This document shows, one piece after another, positions 38,855 to 48,293 of a stretch of 64,000 nucleotides of DNA. The position numbers and the translations under genes were made by a program. Source of the stretch: Candidatus Xianfuyuplasma coldseepsis (GTDB taxonomy: Bacteria; Bacillota_I; Bacilli_A; Izemoplasmatales; Izemoplasmataceae); assembly GCF_014023125.1 (NCBI RefSeq), contig NZ_CP048914.1, positions 834,698 to 898,697 on the forward strand. Direction: 5' to 3'. Each line of letters starts with the position of its first letter. Within the stretch, counting starts at the first letter, position 1. The notes beneath the pieces were generated by a model. It searched no databases. It saw only the letters and a list, made by a program, of their open reading frames with translations, and was not told the origin of the DNA.

Positions 38855-39364
38855 ATGAAACGTAAAAAAGGATTGAAATACTACGCAAAATTCTATGTAT
38901 TTGTACTCGTGGCATATGTAATTTACATTGTTATCATCGGTGCTCGGAATGGAGAGTTTGATGCGACAATGTTGGGAAGCATGGTTTACTTACCAATCAT
39001 GTTTGTTGGCTTAGTATGGTTGTTTGATTCGCTTTTGGAGCCTTTTTTCAAACGCATTGGACGAGGAAAACAGACTGGTGTTCAAGAACAGTATCGTGAG
39101 TTTTTTACCACATTGACAAATGAAGTGAATACCCAATGTGAATTTTCGATTGAAGATTTTCGAAGACTTCGCGAGAATGAAAGATTTCAAAAGGCATTAC
39201 AACAGTCTTACAAGGTCATGACAGAAGGTGAAACACCGGATATGAATTTCACATTATTAGACAAGAAATTCAAGAAGGATTCACGGGAATACGAAGCGAT
39301 GCAAGTTGTGATTAAAGAGGTTAAGAAAATGATGACAAATGATGGAAAAGACTACCAAAAATAG
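38855..39364 (+). CDS. membrane protein of unknown function
   Basis: A 169-residue protein with a basic N-terminus, two membrane segments (residues 11-29 and 41-60) and a charged cytoplasmic C-terminal domain of about 105 residues (helical, rich in Glu, Lys and Arg). I do not recognise the family. GGTGA precedes the ATG; a TATAAT lies about 25 bases upstream. It is divergent from mnmE and ends in a terminator that includes its stop codon. Confidence 0.7.
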   Translation: MKRKKGLKYYAKFYVFVLVAYVIYIVIIGARNGEFDATMLGSMVYLPIMFVGLVWLFDSLLEPFFKRIGRGKQTGVQEQYREFFTTLTNEVNTQCEFSIEDFRRLRENERFQKALQQSYKVMTEGETPDMNFTLLDKKFKKDSREYEAMQVVIKEVKKMMTNDGKDYQK

Positions 39365-39372
39365 TCTTTTTG
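39346..39372 (+). terminator. terminator containing the stop codon of the upstream gene
   Basis: AAAAGACTA and TAGTCTTTT arms around a 7-base loop, then T residues. The TAG stop is the first codon of the right arm. Confidence 0.8.
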
Positions 39373-39419
39373 TTTTATAATGGATATACACACAAACACG
39401 GATTTCGGAGTGATTACAT

Positions 39420-41351
39420 ATGGCTTATAAAGCACTATATCGTACCTATCGACCTGCGGATTTTGAAGAGATTGCAGGACAAGAACACATTACAAAAACC
39501 TTTAAAAACGCATTGAAAAATAACAAGATAGCGCATGCCTATCTTTTTAGTGGACCCCGTGGTACTGGGAAAACCTCAATTGCAAAAATTATTGCTAAAG
39601 CTGTCAACTGTGAAAAAGCACCGATTGAAAATCCTTGTAACGAGTGTGATGTTTGTCGTGGCATCGAAAACAATACCATCAGTGATGTTATTGAAATTGA
39701 TGCTGCTAGTAACAATGGTGTCGATGAAATTCGTGAAATTCGCGATAAAGTAAAATACTTACCAGGTATTGCAACCTACAAAGTCTATATTATTGATGAG
39801 GTTCACATGTTAAGTACGGGTGCCTTTAACGCCTTACTCAAAACATTAGAAGAACCCCCGAAACACGTCATCTTTATATTAGCAACCACCGAACCACATA
39901 AAATACCGGCGACAATCCATTCTCGTTGTCAACGTTTTGATTTTCGTGGCGTATCGATTCCGGAAATGACGGGACGACTACATACCATCATTGATGAAGA
40001 AGATATTGATATCAGTAAAGAAGCCATCAAAGTCATCGCCGAGAGCGCCGAAGGCGGTATGCGGGATGCAATCAGTTTACTCGATCAAGTGGTTTCTTAT
40101 ACCGATAAAAAAGTTACTGTCGATGACGTTCATGCCATCAAAGGAACGGTATCCAATGAAAAATTAGTGGATGTCGCCAAAGCAATCTATAATAACGACT
40201 CCGTTCAAGCAATCAAATTACTCGATGAACTGATTCACCTTGGTAAAGAAGCACCACGCCTCGTCGAAAACATGATTAAGTTCTATCGTGACATGTTGGT
40301 ATACAAAAATACAAACATCGATGAAGACGATCAGTTAATATACAGTAATAAAACCTTCTTAGAACTAGCTAATCAATTATCCAACAACATGATATTCTTT
40401 TATATCGATGTCTTAAATAAAACCCAAAACGACATGAAATGGACCAATAATGCGAAGTTGTTTATGGAACTAGCACTGATTAAAATGGTGGATCGTGTCG
40501 AAAAACAAGAAATCATTTTTGAAGATGAAATGAGAGAGTTGCGAGATCAACTAGAATCATTAAAACTAGAAATGGATCAGAAAGCATTTGCCCCAGTGGT
40601 GGAACCCCAGGAAGAACCTAATGATACCGAACCACAACTGGATTTCCCATCCTTTGTAGAACCTCAAGAAGACAGTGTTGATGAGCCTGAAGAGGATGAT
40701 CCAGTATCTTTAGATACACCAGAAGAAGCCCAAGATGAGCCGGTTGAAACAACTGAGCCGGAAGAAGAGGGTACGACTGATTTATTTAGTTTACAACCCG
40801 AAGAGCCACAGAAAAAAGAAGATACAGAATCCGAAGAACCTTATAAAACCTATGATGTTCGTTATGTTGAAAAAGTACTGAACAACGGTGATCGTGAAGC
40901 GAAAATACGAATGAATAAAAAATGGTTTGATATTGAGCGCTATACCAGCCCTGAGTTGATGACGTATGCCAAATGGATTACCACCGGACGCGTCGTCGCT
41001 ACCAATGGTGAAATGATGATTATCCAGTATTCCAATGCATCTTTATGCAATCGGATGATGCGACCTGATGTAAAGGAAATTGTTGTCAAAATGCTCAGTG
41101 ATTTCTACGATACACCTATCGATTATGTCGCCTTGCCAACCGATGTTTGGGAACAAAAAAGCCAGGAGTTCATCAAGAAATGGAAACAAGATAAGGAAGC
41201 CTATATCAAGTTAACCCCGATTGAACATCCTGCATTAAAAGAAATACCGAAGTTTAATAAAGAAATGAGCGAGTTTACACCTGATTCTGTAAAAGATGCA
41301 ATTAATCTTTTCGGATCGGACGCTGTACGAGTGAAAAAAGGAGATAAGTAA
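39420..41351 (+). CDS. dnaX: DNA polymerase III subunits gamma and tau
   Basis: Clamp-loader ATPase, 643 residues. MAYKALYRTYRPADFEEIAGQ starts the AAA+ core with GPRGTGKTS, a four-cysteine zinc module (residues 64-79, with CNECDVC), the DEVHML Walker B and the SRCQRFDFR finger. A linker at about 395-480 is rich in Glu, Asp and Pro, and a C-terminal tau domain follows. It precedes ybaB and recR as in most bacteria. I see no convincing frameshift site for a separate gamma form. Confidence 0.95.
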   Translation: MAYKALYRTYRPADFEEIAGQEHITKTFKNALKNNKIAHAYLFSGPRGTGKTSIAKIIAKAVNCEKAPIENPCNECDVCRGIENNTISDVIEIDAASNNGVDEIREIRDKVKYLPGIATYKVYIIDEVHMLSTGAFNALLKTLEEPPKHVIFILATTEPHKIPATIHSRCQRFDFRGVSIPEMTGRLHTIIDEEDIDISKEAIKVIAESAEGGMRDAISLLDQVVSYTDKKVTVDDVHAIKGTVSNEKLVDVAKAIYNNDSVQAIKLLDELIHLGKEAPRLVENMIKFYRDMLVYKNTNIDEDDQLIYSNKTFLELANQLSNNMIFFYIDVLNKTQNDMKWTNNAKLFMELALIKMVDRVEKQEIIFEDEMRELRDQLESLKLEMDQKAFAPVVEPQEEPNDTEPQLDFPSFVEPQEDSVDEPEEDDPVSLDTPEEAQDEPVETTEPEEEGTTDLFSLQPEEPQKKEDTESEEPYKTYDVRYVEKVLNNGDREAKIRMNKKWFDIERYTSPELMTYAKWITTGRVVATNGEMMIIQYSNASLCNRMMRPDVKEIVVKMLSDFYDTPIDYVALPTDVWEQKSQEFIKKWKQDKEAYIKLTPIEHPALKEIPKFNKEMSEFTPDSVKDAINLFGSDAVRVKKGDK

Positions 41352-41657
41352 ATGAATCCCAATATGATTAAGAAACTACAAAAAATGCAACGTGACATGG
41401 TAAAAGCACAGCAAGAACTAGAAGCATCTACTTTTTACGGTTCTGCTGGTGGTAAAATGGTAACCGTTGAATTCACCGGTGATAAAAAAATGAAAAACAT
41501 CACGATTGATCCCGATGCTGTGGAATCCCCTGAGGATATCGAGATGTTACAAGATACCATCATTGCTGCTGTCAATGATTGCATCAAACAAATTGAAACC
41601 GAAACCGAAAGCGTAATGTCACAATTCACTGGTGGAGGACTACCAGGACTCTTTTAG
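41352..41657 (+). CDS. YbaB/EbfC family nucleoid-associated protein
   Basis: A 101-residue DNA-binding dimer of the dnaX-ybaB-recR cluster. It begins MNPNMIKKLQKMQRDMVKAQ and has the GGKMVTVEFTGDKKMKNITID core and a Gly-rich end GGGLPGLF. The ATG follows the dnaX stop directly, with GGAG upstream, so it is coupled to dnaX. Confidence 0.93.
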   Translation: MNPNMIKKLQKMQRDMVKAQQELEASTFYGSAGGKMVTVEFTGDKKMKNITIDPDAVESPEDIEMLQDTIIAAVNDCIKQIETETESVMSQFTGGGLPGLF

Positions 41658-41668
41658 GACGTGATACT

Positions 41669-42268
41669 ATGAAATACCCCAAGGCTATTGAACAATTAAT
41701 TGAATCCCTACGTGCCTATCCTGGCGTTGGTAAAAAGACCGCAGAACGCTATGCCTTACATACGGTAAATCGCTTAGATGAAGAACAAATCGATCAAATC
41801 ATCGAGGCCTACCACCATATAAAAACCGACATCTTTCAATGTCCAGTGTGTGGAAATATTACCGATACGGATCCATGTTACGTATGTAAAGATGAATCAC
41901 GAACTCATGAAACAATGATAGTCGTTGAAGAGGCAAAAGATATCATTGCCATGGAGAAAACCAACCGATACCATGGATTGTATCATGTATTAAATGGTGT
42001 TATTTCACCCAGTAATGGCATTGGACCAGACGATATTAACCTGAAAAGTTTATTGCAACGATTGCAAAATGACACCATTAAAGAAGTAATTTTAGCAACG
42101 AATCTAAACAACGAAGGGGAAACCACCGCAAATTACATCCGTCGCTTATTAGAGGGCACCGACATCCTTGTCACGCGTATCGCTCACGGGATACCTGCAG
42201 GTGGAAATATCGAATATGCAGATGAGATTACAATCGTAAAAGCACTAGAGGGGCGACGAAAACTCTAA
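41669..42268 (+). CDS. recR: recombination protein RecR
   Basis: A 199-residue ring-forming protein that helps RecF/RecO load RecA. A helix-hairpin-helix (LRAYPGVGKKTAERYALH), a four-cysteine zinc finger (CPVCGNITDTDPCYVC), a Toprim domain (IVVEEAKDIIAMEKT) and a C-terminal Walker-like part with THIPAG-type segment ARIAHGIPAGG-like residues are visible. It is the last gene of the dnaX operon. Confidence 0.95.
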   Translation: MKYPKAIEQLIESLRAYPGVGKKTAERYALHTVNRLDEEQIDQIIEAYHHIKTDIFQCPVCGNITDTDPCYVCKDESRTHETMIVVEEAKDIIAMEKTNRYHGLYHVLNGVISPSNGIGPDDINLKSLLQRLQNDTIKEVILATNLNNEGETTANYIRRLLEGTDILVTRIAHGIPAGGNIEYADEITIVKALEGRRKL

Positions 42269-42350
42269 AATTTCTAGAAAAATTCATAAGATTTACACAA
42301 GTTTTTTGATATAATGTAATTAGAATTCGCGAAAGAGGTGGAGTGTATAT

Positions 42351-42638
42351 ATGTTTTTAGCTAACTTTATTGAAGAATATTTGCCATTTTATGATCAAAT
42401 AGACGCATTTATCAATAGTACATTAGATCTTGACGGATATATTAGTCAATTTTTTACATTTATTGATGGATTGGATGCAGTAACACTTGTATTAGGAGTA
42501 TTACTAGCGGGTCTTATCTTTATAATGGGGACATTTGAATTATTGAAAAAACTGTCAAAACTTATTATTGTTGTAGGTATCCTTGTTGGACTCTACTTAC
42601 TCTACAGTAATGGGGCTCTTGACTCATTGATTGGCTAA
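42351..42638 (+). CDS. small membrane protein of unknown function
   Basis: Ninety-five residues: an acidic amphipathic N-terminal region (1-40) followed by two hydrophobic segments (about 43-62 and 68-86), so probably a two-helix membrane hairpin. I recognise no family. GAGGTGGAG precedes the ATG and a TATAAT lies about 35 bases upstream at 42310. A strong hairpin follows. Synteny with recR recalls the small proteins often found after recR (e.g. bofA in Bacillus), but the sequence does not let me call it BofA. Confidence 0.65.
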   Translation: MFLANFIEEYLPFYDQIDAFINSTLDLDGYISQFFTFIDGLDAVTLVLGVLLAGLIFIMGTFELLKKLSKLIIVVGILVGLYLLYSNGALDSLIG

Positions 42639-42640
42639 CA

Positions 42641-42667
42641 AAAAAGACGATTTTTCGTCTTTTTTTT
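42641..42667 (+). terminator. intrinsic terminator
   Basis: AAAAAGACGA-TTTT-TCGTCTTTTTT hairpin directly after the small membrane protein gene. Confidence 0.85.
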
Positions 42668-42689
42668 GTAGGATCTGAATCATAAGTTG

Positions 42690-42804
42690 ACCCATCTTTT
42701 TTATAATATTTATAAGGATAAATATTTATAAAATACTATTTAAATTGAACCGATTTTATTGTATAATGGGTTGTTAAAATGATGACGTATTAGGAGATGT
42801 ATTA
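42690..42804 (+). promoter_or_regulatory. promoter region of the ABC transporter/nuclease operon with inverted repeat
   Basis: TATAAT at 42763-42768 with TTAAAT 16 bases upstream is the likely promoter. Just upstream, TATTTAT-AAGG-ATAAATA (about 42708-42725) is a perfect inverted repeat within a longer imperfect one. This is a plausible operator for control of the operon by its substrate. The regulator is not encoded next to it. Confidence 0.45.
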
Positions 42805-43875
42805 ATGGACATTAGATTACAAAATGTAACAAAAGTATTCCAAGCGAAGGACAAGAGTGAAACCGTCGCTGTAAAAGGATTTAACGTAACAATCCCATCA
42901 GGAAAACTAATCGGATTATTAGGACCTTCTGGATGTGGAAAATCAACAACACTCTACATGATTGCGGGACTTTTGGATCCAACCGAGGGACGCATTTTTT
43001 TCGGTGAAGACGATGTGACCGACATTCCTCCAGAAGAACGAGGAATCGGATTGGTATTCCAAAATTATGCCCTCTATCCCCATATGTCGGTTCGACAAAA
43101 CATTATGTTTCCCCTGGAAAACATCAAGGTACCGAAACAAGAAGCATTAGAACGTGCGCAAGAAATGGCGGATTTGGTTGGTATTGGTGAGTTAATGGAC
43201 CGTAAACCAAAACAACTGTCTGGGGGACAACAACAACGTGTTGCGATTGCTCGAGCACTTGTAAAGAAACCTCGTGTATTGTTACTAGATGAACCACTAA
43301 GTAACCTAGATGCTCGCCTGCGCCTTCAAACTCGTGAAGAAATTAAACGGATTCAACGTGAAACTGGAATCACTACCGTATTCGTTACTCATGACCAAGA
43401 AGAAGCAATGAGTATTAGTGATCAAATTGTATTAATGGAACTAGGTGTTAAACAACAAGTTGGGGAACCTCAAGACGTCTATGACAAACCGGAAAACCTC
43501 TTTGTTGCTAAGTTTTTAGGAACACCGCCAATTAACATCTTTGATGCAGATCTGAAAGATGGCTCCATGTTCCTTGGTGAATTTAACATTGGTAAAGCAC
43601 CAAAAGGTTCCACCGATATCCTTGTTGGGATTCGTCCCGAAGGATTTATTGTGAAAAAAGACAAAGGGACCCTTACCGTTGATGTCTATCAAGTCGAAAC
43701 AATTGGTAGAGATACTACGTTAATTATTAAAGACCCCACAGCAAAAGATAAAAAAACAAGATTTCGTGCAATCGTGGATTCGGCTCACCGAATTCAACCA
43801 GGAGATACAATTAAGCTAGATATCAAACCAGCAAAAATATTTATATTTGATAAAGCAACAGGTGCAATTCTCTAA
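42805..43875 (+). CDS. CUT1-type ABC transporter ATP-binding protein (MalK/MsmX/UgpC family)
   Basis: ATPase of a binding-protein-dependent importer, 356 residues. Walker [11 protein letters not shown]-loop FQNYALYPHMS, signature LSGGQQQRVAIARALVKKP and Walker B VLLLDEPLSNLD, followed by a C-terminal TOBE/regulatory domain (residues 240-356). In CUT1 systems the substrate is usually an oligosaccharide or glycerol phosphate. It overlaps the next permease gene by one base (TAATG). Confidence 0.93.
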   Translation: MDIRLQNVTKVFQAKDKSETVAVKGFNVTIPSGKLIGLLGPSGCGKSTTLYMIAGLLDPTEGRIFFGEDDVTDIPPEERGIGLVFQNYALYPHMSVRQNIMFPLENIKVPKQEALERAQEMADLVGIGELMDRKPKQLSGGQQQRVAIARALVKKPRVLLLDEPLSNLDARLRLQTREEIKRIQRETGITTVFVTHDQEEAMSISDQIVLMELGVKQQVGEPQDVYDKPENLFVAKFLGTPPINIFDADLKDGSMFLGEFNIGKAPKGSTDILVGIRPEGFIVKKDKGTLTVDVYQVETIGRDTTLIIKDPTAKDKKTRFRAIVDSAHRIQPGDTIKLDIKPAKIFIFDKATGAIL

Positions 43876-44777
43876 TGCTTGAGAAACAGAGTAATTTTAA
43901 AGCCTGGTTGTATTTAGCTCCTGCATTAATTTTGTTAACCATATTTACGTTTTACCCACTGATTAATGCATTTATTATTGCCATGTTTAAAAACGTACGG
44001 ATTGAAGATTTTACCCATGATGGATTTTATGGATTCGGAAACTTCACCGATGTACTGGCAAACGGGAACTTCAGACAAGCATTAATCAACACATCCGTAA
44101 TTACCTTTATATCTGTACCGGTATCGGTTATCTTAGCATTATTGATTTCGGTCGGATTAAAATCGATTAAAAAACTACAAGGGGTATACCAAACGGTATT
44201 CTTCTTACCATATGTCACCAATGCTATCGCGATTGGGATGGCATTTGCATTTATTTTCAACAAAGAGTACGGGTTATTAAACACCATGCTAGGATGGATT
44301 GGAATAACACCTGTCAACTGGCTAGCTGCTGGAGCTACATGGTGGCGTGGGATGACCGCACTTCTCATCTTTACCATTTGGGGTGGATTGGCGTTTAAAA
44401 TCCTGGTGTTCCTCAGTGGACTTCAAAGTATAGATAAACAATACTATGATGCAGCTCGTATTGATTCTGCATCCAAAAAACGTATTTTTACACGAATTAC
44501 AGTACCGCTGTTATCACCAATGATTGCTTACATCACGATTACCTCGTTTATTGGAGCATTCAAAGTGTATACAACCGTAGTTGGTATGTTTGGGCCAAGT
44601 ATGGGTACAGCTGGTAATCCACGACAATTCATTACGGTTGTTGGTATGGTGTATAGCTATATCGATCAAATCGGTCGTGCGGGTACTGCAGCGGCAATGG
44701 CCGTTATTCTATTCGTTATCATCCTGTTATTTACCTTCGTTCAAATGCAGGTAAGTAAACGGCGAGTACATTTTTAA
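43875..44777 (+). CDS. CUT1-type ABC transporter permease (MalF-like)
   Basis: A 300-residue membrane protein with six predicted helices beginning at residue 9 (AWLYLAPALILLTIFTFYP). The EAA-type coupling loop is visible as YYDAARIDSASKKRIFTRITVP. It is translationally coupled to the ATPase gene and belongs to the first-permease group of sugar importers. Confidence 0.92.
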   Translation: MLEKQSNFKAWLYLAPALILLTIFTFYPLINAFIIAMFKNVRIEDFTHDGFYGFGNFTDVLANGNFRQALINTSVITFISVPVSVILALLISVGLKSIKKLQGVYQTVFFLPYVTNAIAIGMAFAFIFNKEYGLLNTMLGWIGITPVNWLAAGATWWRGMTALLIFTIWGGLAFKILVFLSGLQSIDKQYYDAARIDSASKKRIFTRITVPLLSPMIAYITITSFIGAFKVYTTVVGMFGPSMGTAGNPRQFITVVGMVYSYIDQIGRAGTAAAMAVILFVIILLFTFVQMQVSKRRVHF

Positions 44778-44790
44778 AAGGAGGTACATG

Positions 44791-45681
44791 ATGGACAACG
44801 AAATGAAAACGTCAAAAGCCAAACGTATAACCTATCAAGTGCTTCTCTATACATCACTAACAATCTTTGCAATCTTTATCGTCATCCCGTTTTATTGGAT
44901 GATTCTAACCGCTTTAAAATCCGATATTGATTTGGTTGTGGCACCACCGATTTTATTCTTAAAACCAGGGGATATCGTCTTCCAAAACTTCGTTGATGCC
45001 TTTGCTCGAGCACCATTTGGGCGCAATATGATTAATACCGTATTGGTCGCATTCATCTCGACAACCGGAACCATTATCACCACCGTATTGGCATCGTTCG
45101 CCTTTGCGCGATTGAATTTTAGAGGGCGTGAGTTATTATTCTTGATTTTCTTATCAACAATGATGATTCCTGGTGAAATCTTCATCATCACCAACTTTAA
45201 CACCGTTGCTCAACTAGGATGGCTTGGTGCGGATGAAATCGCGCAAACCTATCGTCAAGCATTACAAGCAATGACATTCCCATTTATGACGAGTGTCTTC
45301 TATATATTCTTCTTGCGACAAACGTTTAAAGGAATTCCAGATGAACTGTATCTGGCAGCTAAAGTCGATGGAACCAGTGACTTTAAATATTTGTGGAAGA
45401 TTATGATACCGATTGCCAAACCAACCATCATCACGATTACGATTTTAAACGCCATGGGGTCATGGAACGCCTACATTTGGCCAAACTTAGTTATTGAGAA
45501 ATCCGAGTTTCGCCTTGTAACCGATGGTCTTCGTAACGCGTATACCGAACTTGCTGGAGGAACCATTTATAACGAACAAATGGCCGCCGCACTCATCATT
45601 ACATTACCACTGCTTATCGTATTTCTACTTCTGAAATCCCATATTATGCGTGGGGTATCACGAAGTGGAATTAAAGGATAA
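44791..45681 (+). CDS. CUT1-type ABC transporter permease (MalG-like)
   Basis: About 296 residues with six membrane helices and the EAA loop ELYLAAKVDGTSDFKYLWKIMIPIAKP split across the usual positions. AGGAGG precedes two adjacent ATG codons (44788 and 44791); the second has better spacing. It pairs with the MalF-like permease upstream. Confidence 0.92.
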   Translation: MDNEMKTSKAKRITYQVLLYTSLTIFAIFIVIPFYWMILTALKSDIDLVVAPPILFLKPGDIVFQNFVDAFARAPFGRNMINTVLVAFISTTGTIITTVLASFAFARLNFRGRELLFLIFLSTMMIPGEIFIITNFNTVAQLGWLGADEIAQTYRQALQAMTFPFMTSVFYIFFLRQTFKGIPDELYLAAKVDGTSDFKYLWKIMIPIAKPTIITITILNAMGSWNAYIWPNLVIEKSEFRLVTDGLRNAYTELAGGTIYNEQMAAALIITLPLLIVFLLLKSHIMRGVSRSGIKG

Positions 45682-45700
45682 AAAAATAGGAGGAGAAAAA

Positions 45701-47080
45701 ATGAAAAGAGTTATTACTTTACTAGCAGCATTTGTTCTTGTATTTTCACTTGCTGGATGTTTATCCGCTCGTGAAGATCAAGGAGAAATTGAGGTTGTGG
45801 TTTTAGATGAATTACCAGATGAAGAAATCACAATCAAGTTTTGGCATATCTACGGACAAGAGAAAGGTGCATTGTTAGATGAAATGATTGCGGATTTCAT
45901 GGAAGAATATCCAAACATCGTCGTCGAAGCAGAATCAAAATCGAACTATACCAACCTCTTATCTGTAACCAAAGTAGCAATTAATAAAGGAACAGCACCT
46001 GATGTACTAGTGGGATACCCAGACCACTTTGCGGAGTATCTTGATTTAGGTGGACTAATTCCTTTAGACAAGTTTGTAGAACATGAAACATGGGGTGTAG
46101 ATTTAGACGATTACATCGATTCCTATGTAGCCGAAAATCAACAATATGCAGACGGAATGTACTCCATGCCATATTCAAAATCTACCGAAATGATGGTCTA
46201 CAACAAGGAGTTCTTTGATGCAAATGGCATTACATTTGATGATTATGAAGTTCTATATTGGGAAGACATTGCAGCAATGAAAGATACCATGGTAGGTACT
46301 GGTGCAACACAATGTGAATTCTTAATCAACTATGACTCCAGCGCAAACTTATTCATTAACTCAAGCCGTCAATGGGATGCAGGATATACCAATTCAGACG
46401 GAGAAGTATTGGTCGACAATGCAAATACAAGAGCGATGTTAACCTACTTCCAAGGATTAATTGAAGACAAAGTATTGGCATTACCACTTGAGTGGGAAGA
46501 AAGCTACGGAAGTACAAACTTCTTACAACAAGATGTTTGTATGACAGTCGGTTCTACCGCAGGATTAAAATACAACCTTCCTGGTGTTCAATTGGACGAA
46601 GCAGATTACTTTGAAGTTGGAATCTTGCCAACCCCACAATTTAAAGACAAAACACAAAGTGCGATGCAACAAGGACCAAATATTGCGATTATGGAAAATG
46701 CTGATAACGCAGAACGCTTAGCTTCTTGGTTGTTAATCAAACACTTAACAACAGCTGAAAATACTGCTGCATGGGCAATGGAAACCGGATATCTTCCTGT
46801 TACCTATTCTGGATTTAACAGTACGTTATATCAAAACTTAATGAATGATCCAAGTCCTGATTATATCTACGAATCCATGGTTGCTAATGCTGCATACACA
46901 CAATTAAGCTATAACAACTACGATCCTGCATTTGCTGGTGTTGGATTAATCTCATCTGCAAAAGTACGTGAAGAAGCTGGATATGCAATGGAAAAACTAT
47001 ATGTCAGCTTAAAACCAGAGGCAGAAGATAAAACAATCGATCAAATTATCAGCGAAATGCTCGCACAACTTACATGGTAG
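45701..47080 (+). CDS. extracellular solute-binding lipoprotein, family 1
   Basis: A 459-residue substrate receptor. Signal peptide with lipobox LAGC (Cys19) after MKRVITLLAAFVLVFS, so membrane-anchored outside. The mature domain has EEITIKFWHIYG, GTAPDVLVGYPDHFAEYLDLGG and MPYSKSTEMMVYNKEFF, as in sugar-binding proteins of CUT1 systems. The frame extends upstream, but the ATG at 45701 follows AGGAGGAG. It is encoded between its permeases and a secreted nuclease-family lipoprotein, which makes the substrate uncertain. Confidence 0.92.
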   Translation: MKRVITLLAAFVLVFSLAGCLSAREDQGEIEVVVLDELPDEEITIKFWHIYGQEKGALLDEMIADFMEEYPNIVVEAESKSNYTNLLSVTKVAINKGTAPDVLVGYPDHFAEYLDLGGLIPLDKFVEHETWGVDLDDYIDSYVAENQQYADGMYSMPYSKSTEMMVYNKEFFDANGITFDDYEVLYWEDIAAMKDTMVGTGATQCEFLINYDSSANLFINSSRQWDAGYTNSDGEVLVDNANTRAMLTYFQGLIEDKVLALPLEWEESYGSTNFLQQDVCMTVGSTAGLKYNLPGVQLDEADYFEVGILPTPQFKDKTQSAMQQGPNIAIMENADNAERLASWLLIKHLTTAENTAAWAMETGYLPVTYSGFNSTLYQNLMNDPSPDYIYESMVANAAYTQLSYNNYDPAFAGVGLISSAKVREEAGYAMEKLYVSLKPEAEDKTIDQIISEMLAQLTW

Positions 47081-47088
47081 TGATGTAA

Positions 47089-48267
47089 ATGAAAAAACTA
47101 CTTGTATTGTTACTTCTCCTTATCGGGGGTACACTGAGTGCTTGTAAACCAGATGATGAAGGCCCAGAAGAGATTGATACAAACTTATATACGACGCGCA
47201 CAGACAGTCTCCAAATGGACTTCACGTACGACGGAAAAGAATTTATTGCCGACGGCGTTGGTGAAGTGACCCTTGACAAATGTACCGATGGGGACACAGC
47301 ACAATTTACAAGTGGGGGAGGCACCTTCCCAGTTCGATTTTTAGGAATTGATACACCAGAATCAACCTATCGAATTGATCCTTGGGGGAAAGAAGCAAGT
47401 GCATATACTTGCGATAAACTAGAAAATGCAACAACCATTGTGTTAGAGGCTGATGGAGATCGTCAGGACGGATATGGTCGTTACTTGGCCTGGGTCTGGT
47501 ATGATGGTCGTCTATTAAATCTCGAGCTTGTCGAACAGGCATACACCGGGGCAAACAACGTATCTAGCACAAAGTATCAAGACATCTTCTATGATGCAGA
47601 CTTTTCAGTTCAAGAAACCGATCGTCGAATCTGGGGTGAAGATGATCCAAACTTTGACTATTCACTCGATGGAACACAAGTTACCATTGAAGAATTAGCA
47701 ACCAATCCCGATTTGTATGAACAAACAAAAATTGTCATTGTCGGAACCGTAGCTGTCGAAGTAAATGGGGACCCCTACATGGTAGATGGTAGTGGATACG
47801 GTATTTATCTTTATCTAGGATCCAACAACAGTGTGTATGTTGAACCAGGTAATGAACTCCGGATTGAAGGATTAAACTTAACCTATTATCCCGATAAAGA
47901 AACCGGAAGCCCACAACTAACAGGATTCAACAAACGAAACATTGAACTAATCTCTGAAGGAAATGAAGTCACACCACGTGAAATTGAAGTGGGAGACATC
48001 GAACTTATTGATCTTGGAAGTTACGTTCAAGTACGAAACATCGAAGTAATTGATGTGTACTTTAGCACCAACACAGGTGATTTTACGATTACTTGTGAAG
48101 ATGCGTCTGGCGATGAAATTGGATTGCATATTCAAGGTCTAGATCGTGCGGAAGGTGAAGCATTATTCACTATTGGAAGCACCTTTGACGTTGCCGGACC
48201 ATTAAGTCGTTACATGGGGCAATACCAACTAGAATTATCAAACCTTAATTCAGTTGTAGAAAAATAA
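47089..48267 (+). CDS. thermonuclease-family (SNase) lipoprotein with C-terminal OB-fold-like domain
   Basis: A 392-residue surface lipoprotein: signal MKKLLVLLLLLIGGTLSAC with lipobox Cys19. Residues 59-184 are a staphylococcal-nuclease domain: CTDGDTAQF, RFLGIDTPES with Arg83, Asp88 and Glu91, and DGYGRYLAWV with Arg131, matching the catalytic Arg-Asp-Glu-Arg set. Residues 195-392 resemble one or two OB-fold nucleic-acid-binding domains (KIVIVGTVAVEVNGDPYMVD). Cys65 and Cys108 could form a disulfide. Nine bases separate it from the binding-protein gene, so it is in the ABC operon. Cutting of extracellular DNA or RNA is the expected activity. Confidence 0.88.
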   Translation: MKKLLVLLLLLIGGTLSACKPDDEGPEEIDTNLYTTRTDSLQMDFTYDGKEFIADGVGEVTLDKCTDGDTAQFTSGGGTFPVRFLGIDTPESTYRIDPWGKEASAYTCDKLENATTIVLEADGDRQDGYGRYLAWVWYDGRLLNLELVEQAYTGANNVSSTKYQDIFYDADFSVQETDRRIWGEDDPNFDYSLDGTQVTIEELATNPDLYEQTKIVIVGTVAVEVNGDPYMVDGSGYGIYLYLGSNNSVYVEPGNELRIEGLNLTYYPDKETGSPQLTGFNKRNIELISEGNEVTPREIEVGDIELIDLGSYVQVRNIEVIDVYFSTNTGDFTITCEDASGDEIGLHIQGLDRAEGEALFTIGSTFDVAGPLSRYMGQYQLELSNLNSVVEK

Positions 48268-48293
48268 AAAAATAAATGGAGGAGATTTAAGAA

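Noticed and set aside
40812-40817. Run of six A in dnaX as a programmed frameshift site for the gamma form
   Set aside because: The zero-frame codons are AAA AAA preceded by G, which does not fit the X XXY YYZ slippery heptamer, and I saw no clear downstream stem or Shine-Dalgarno stimulator. Six A is short for transcriptional slippage.
42271-42280. TTTCTAGAAA palindrome after recR
   Set aside because: A single short AT-rich palindrome with no link to a promoter; expected by chance at this base composition.
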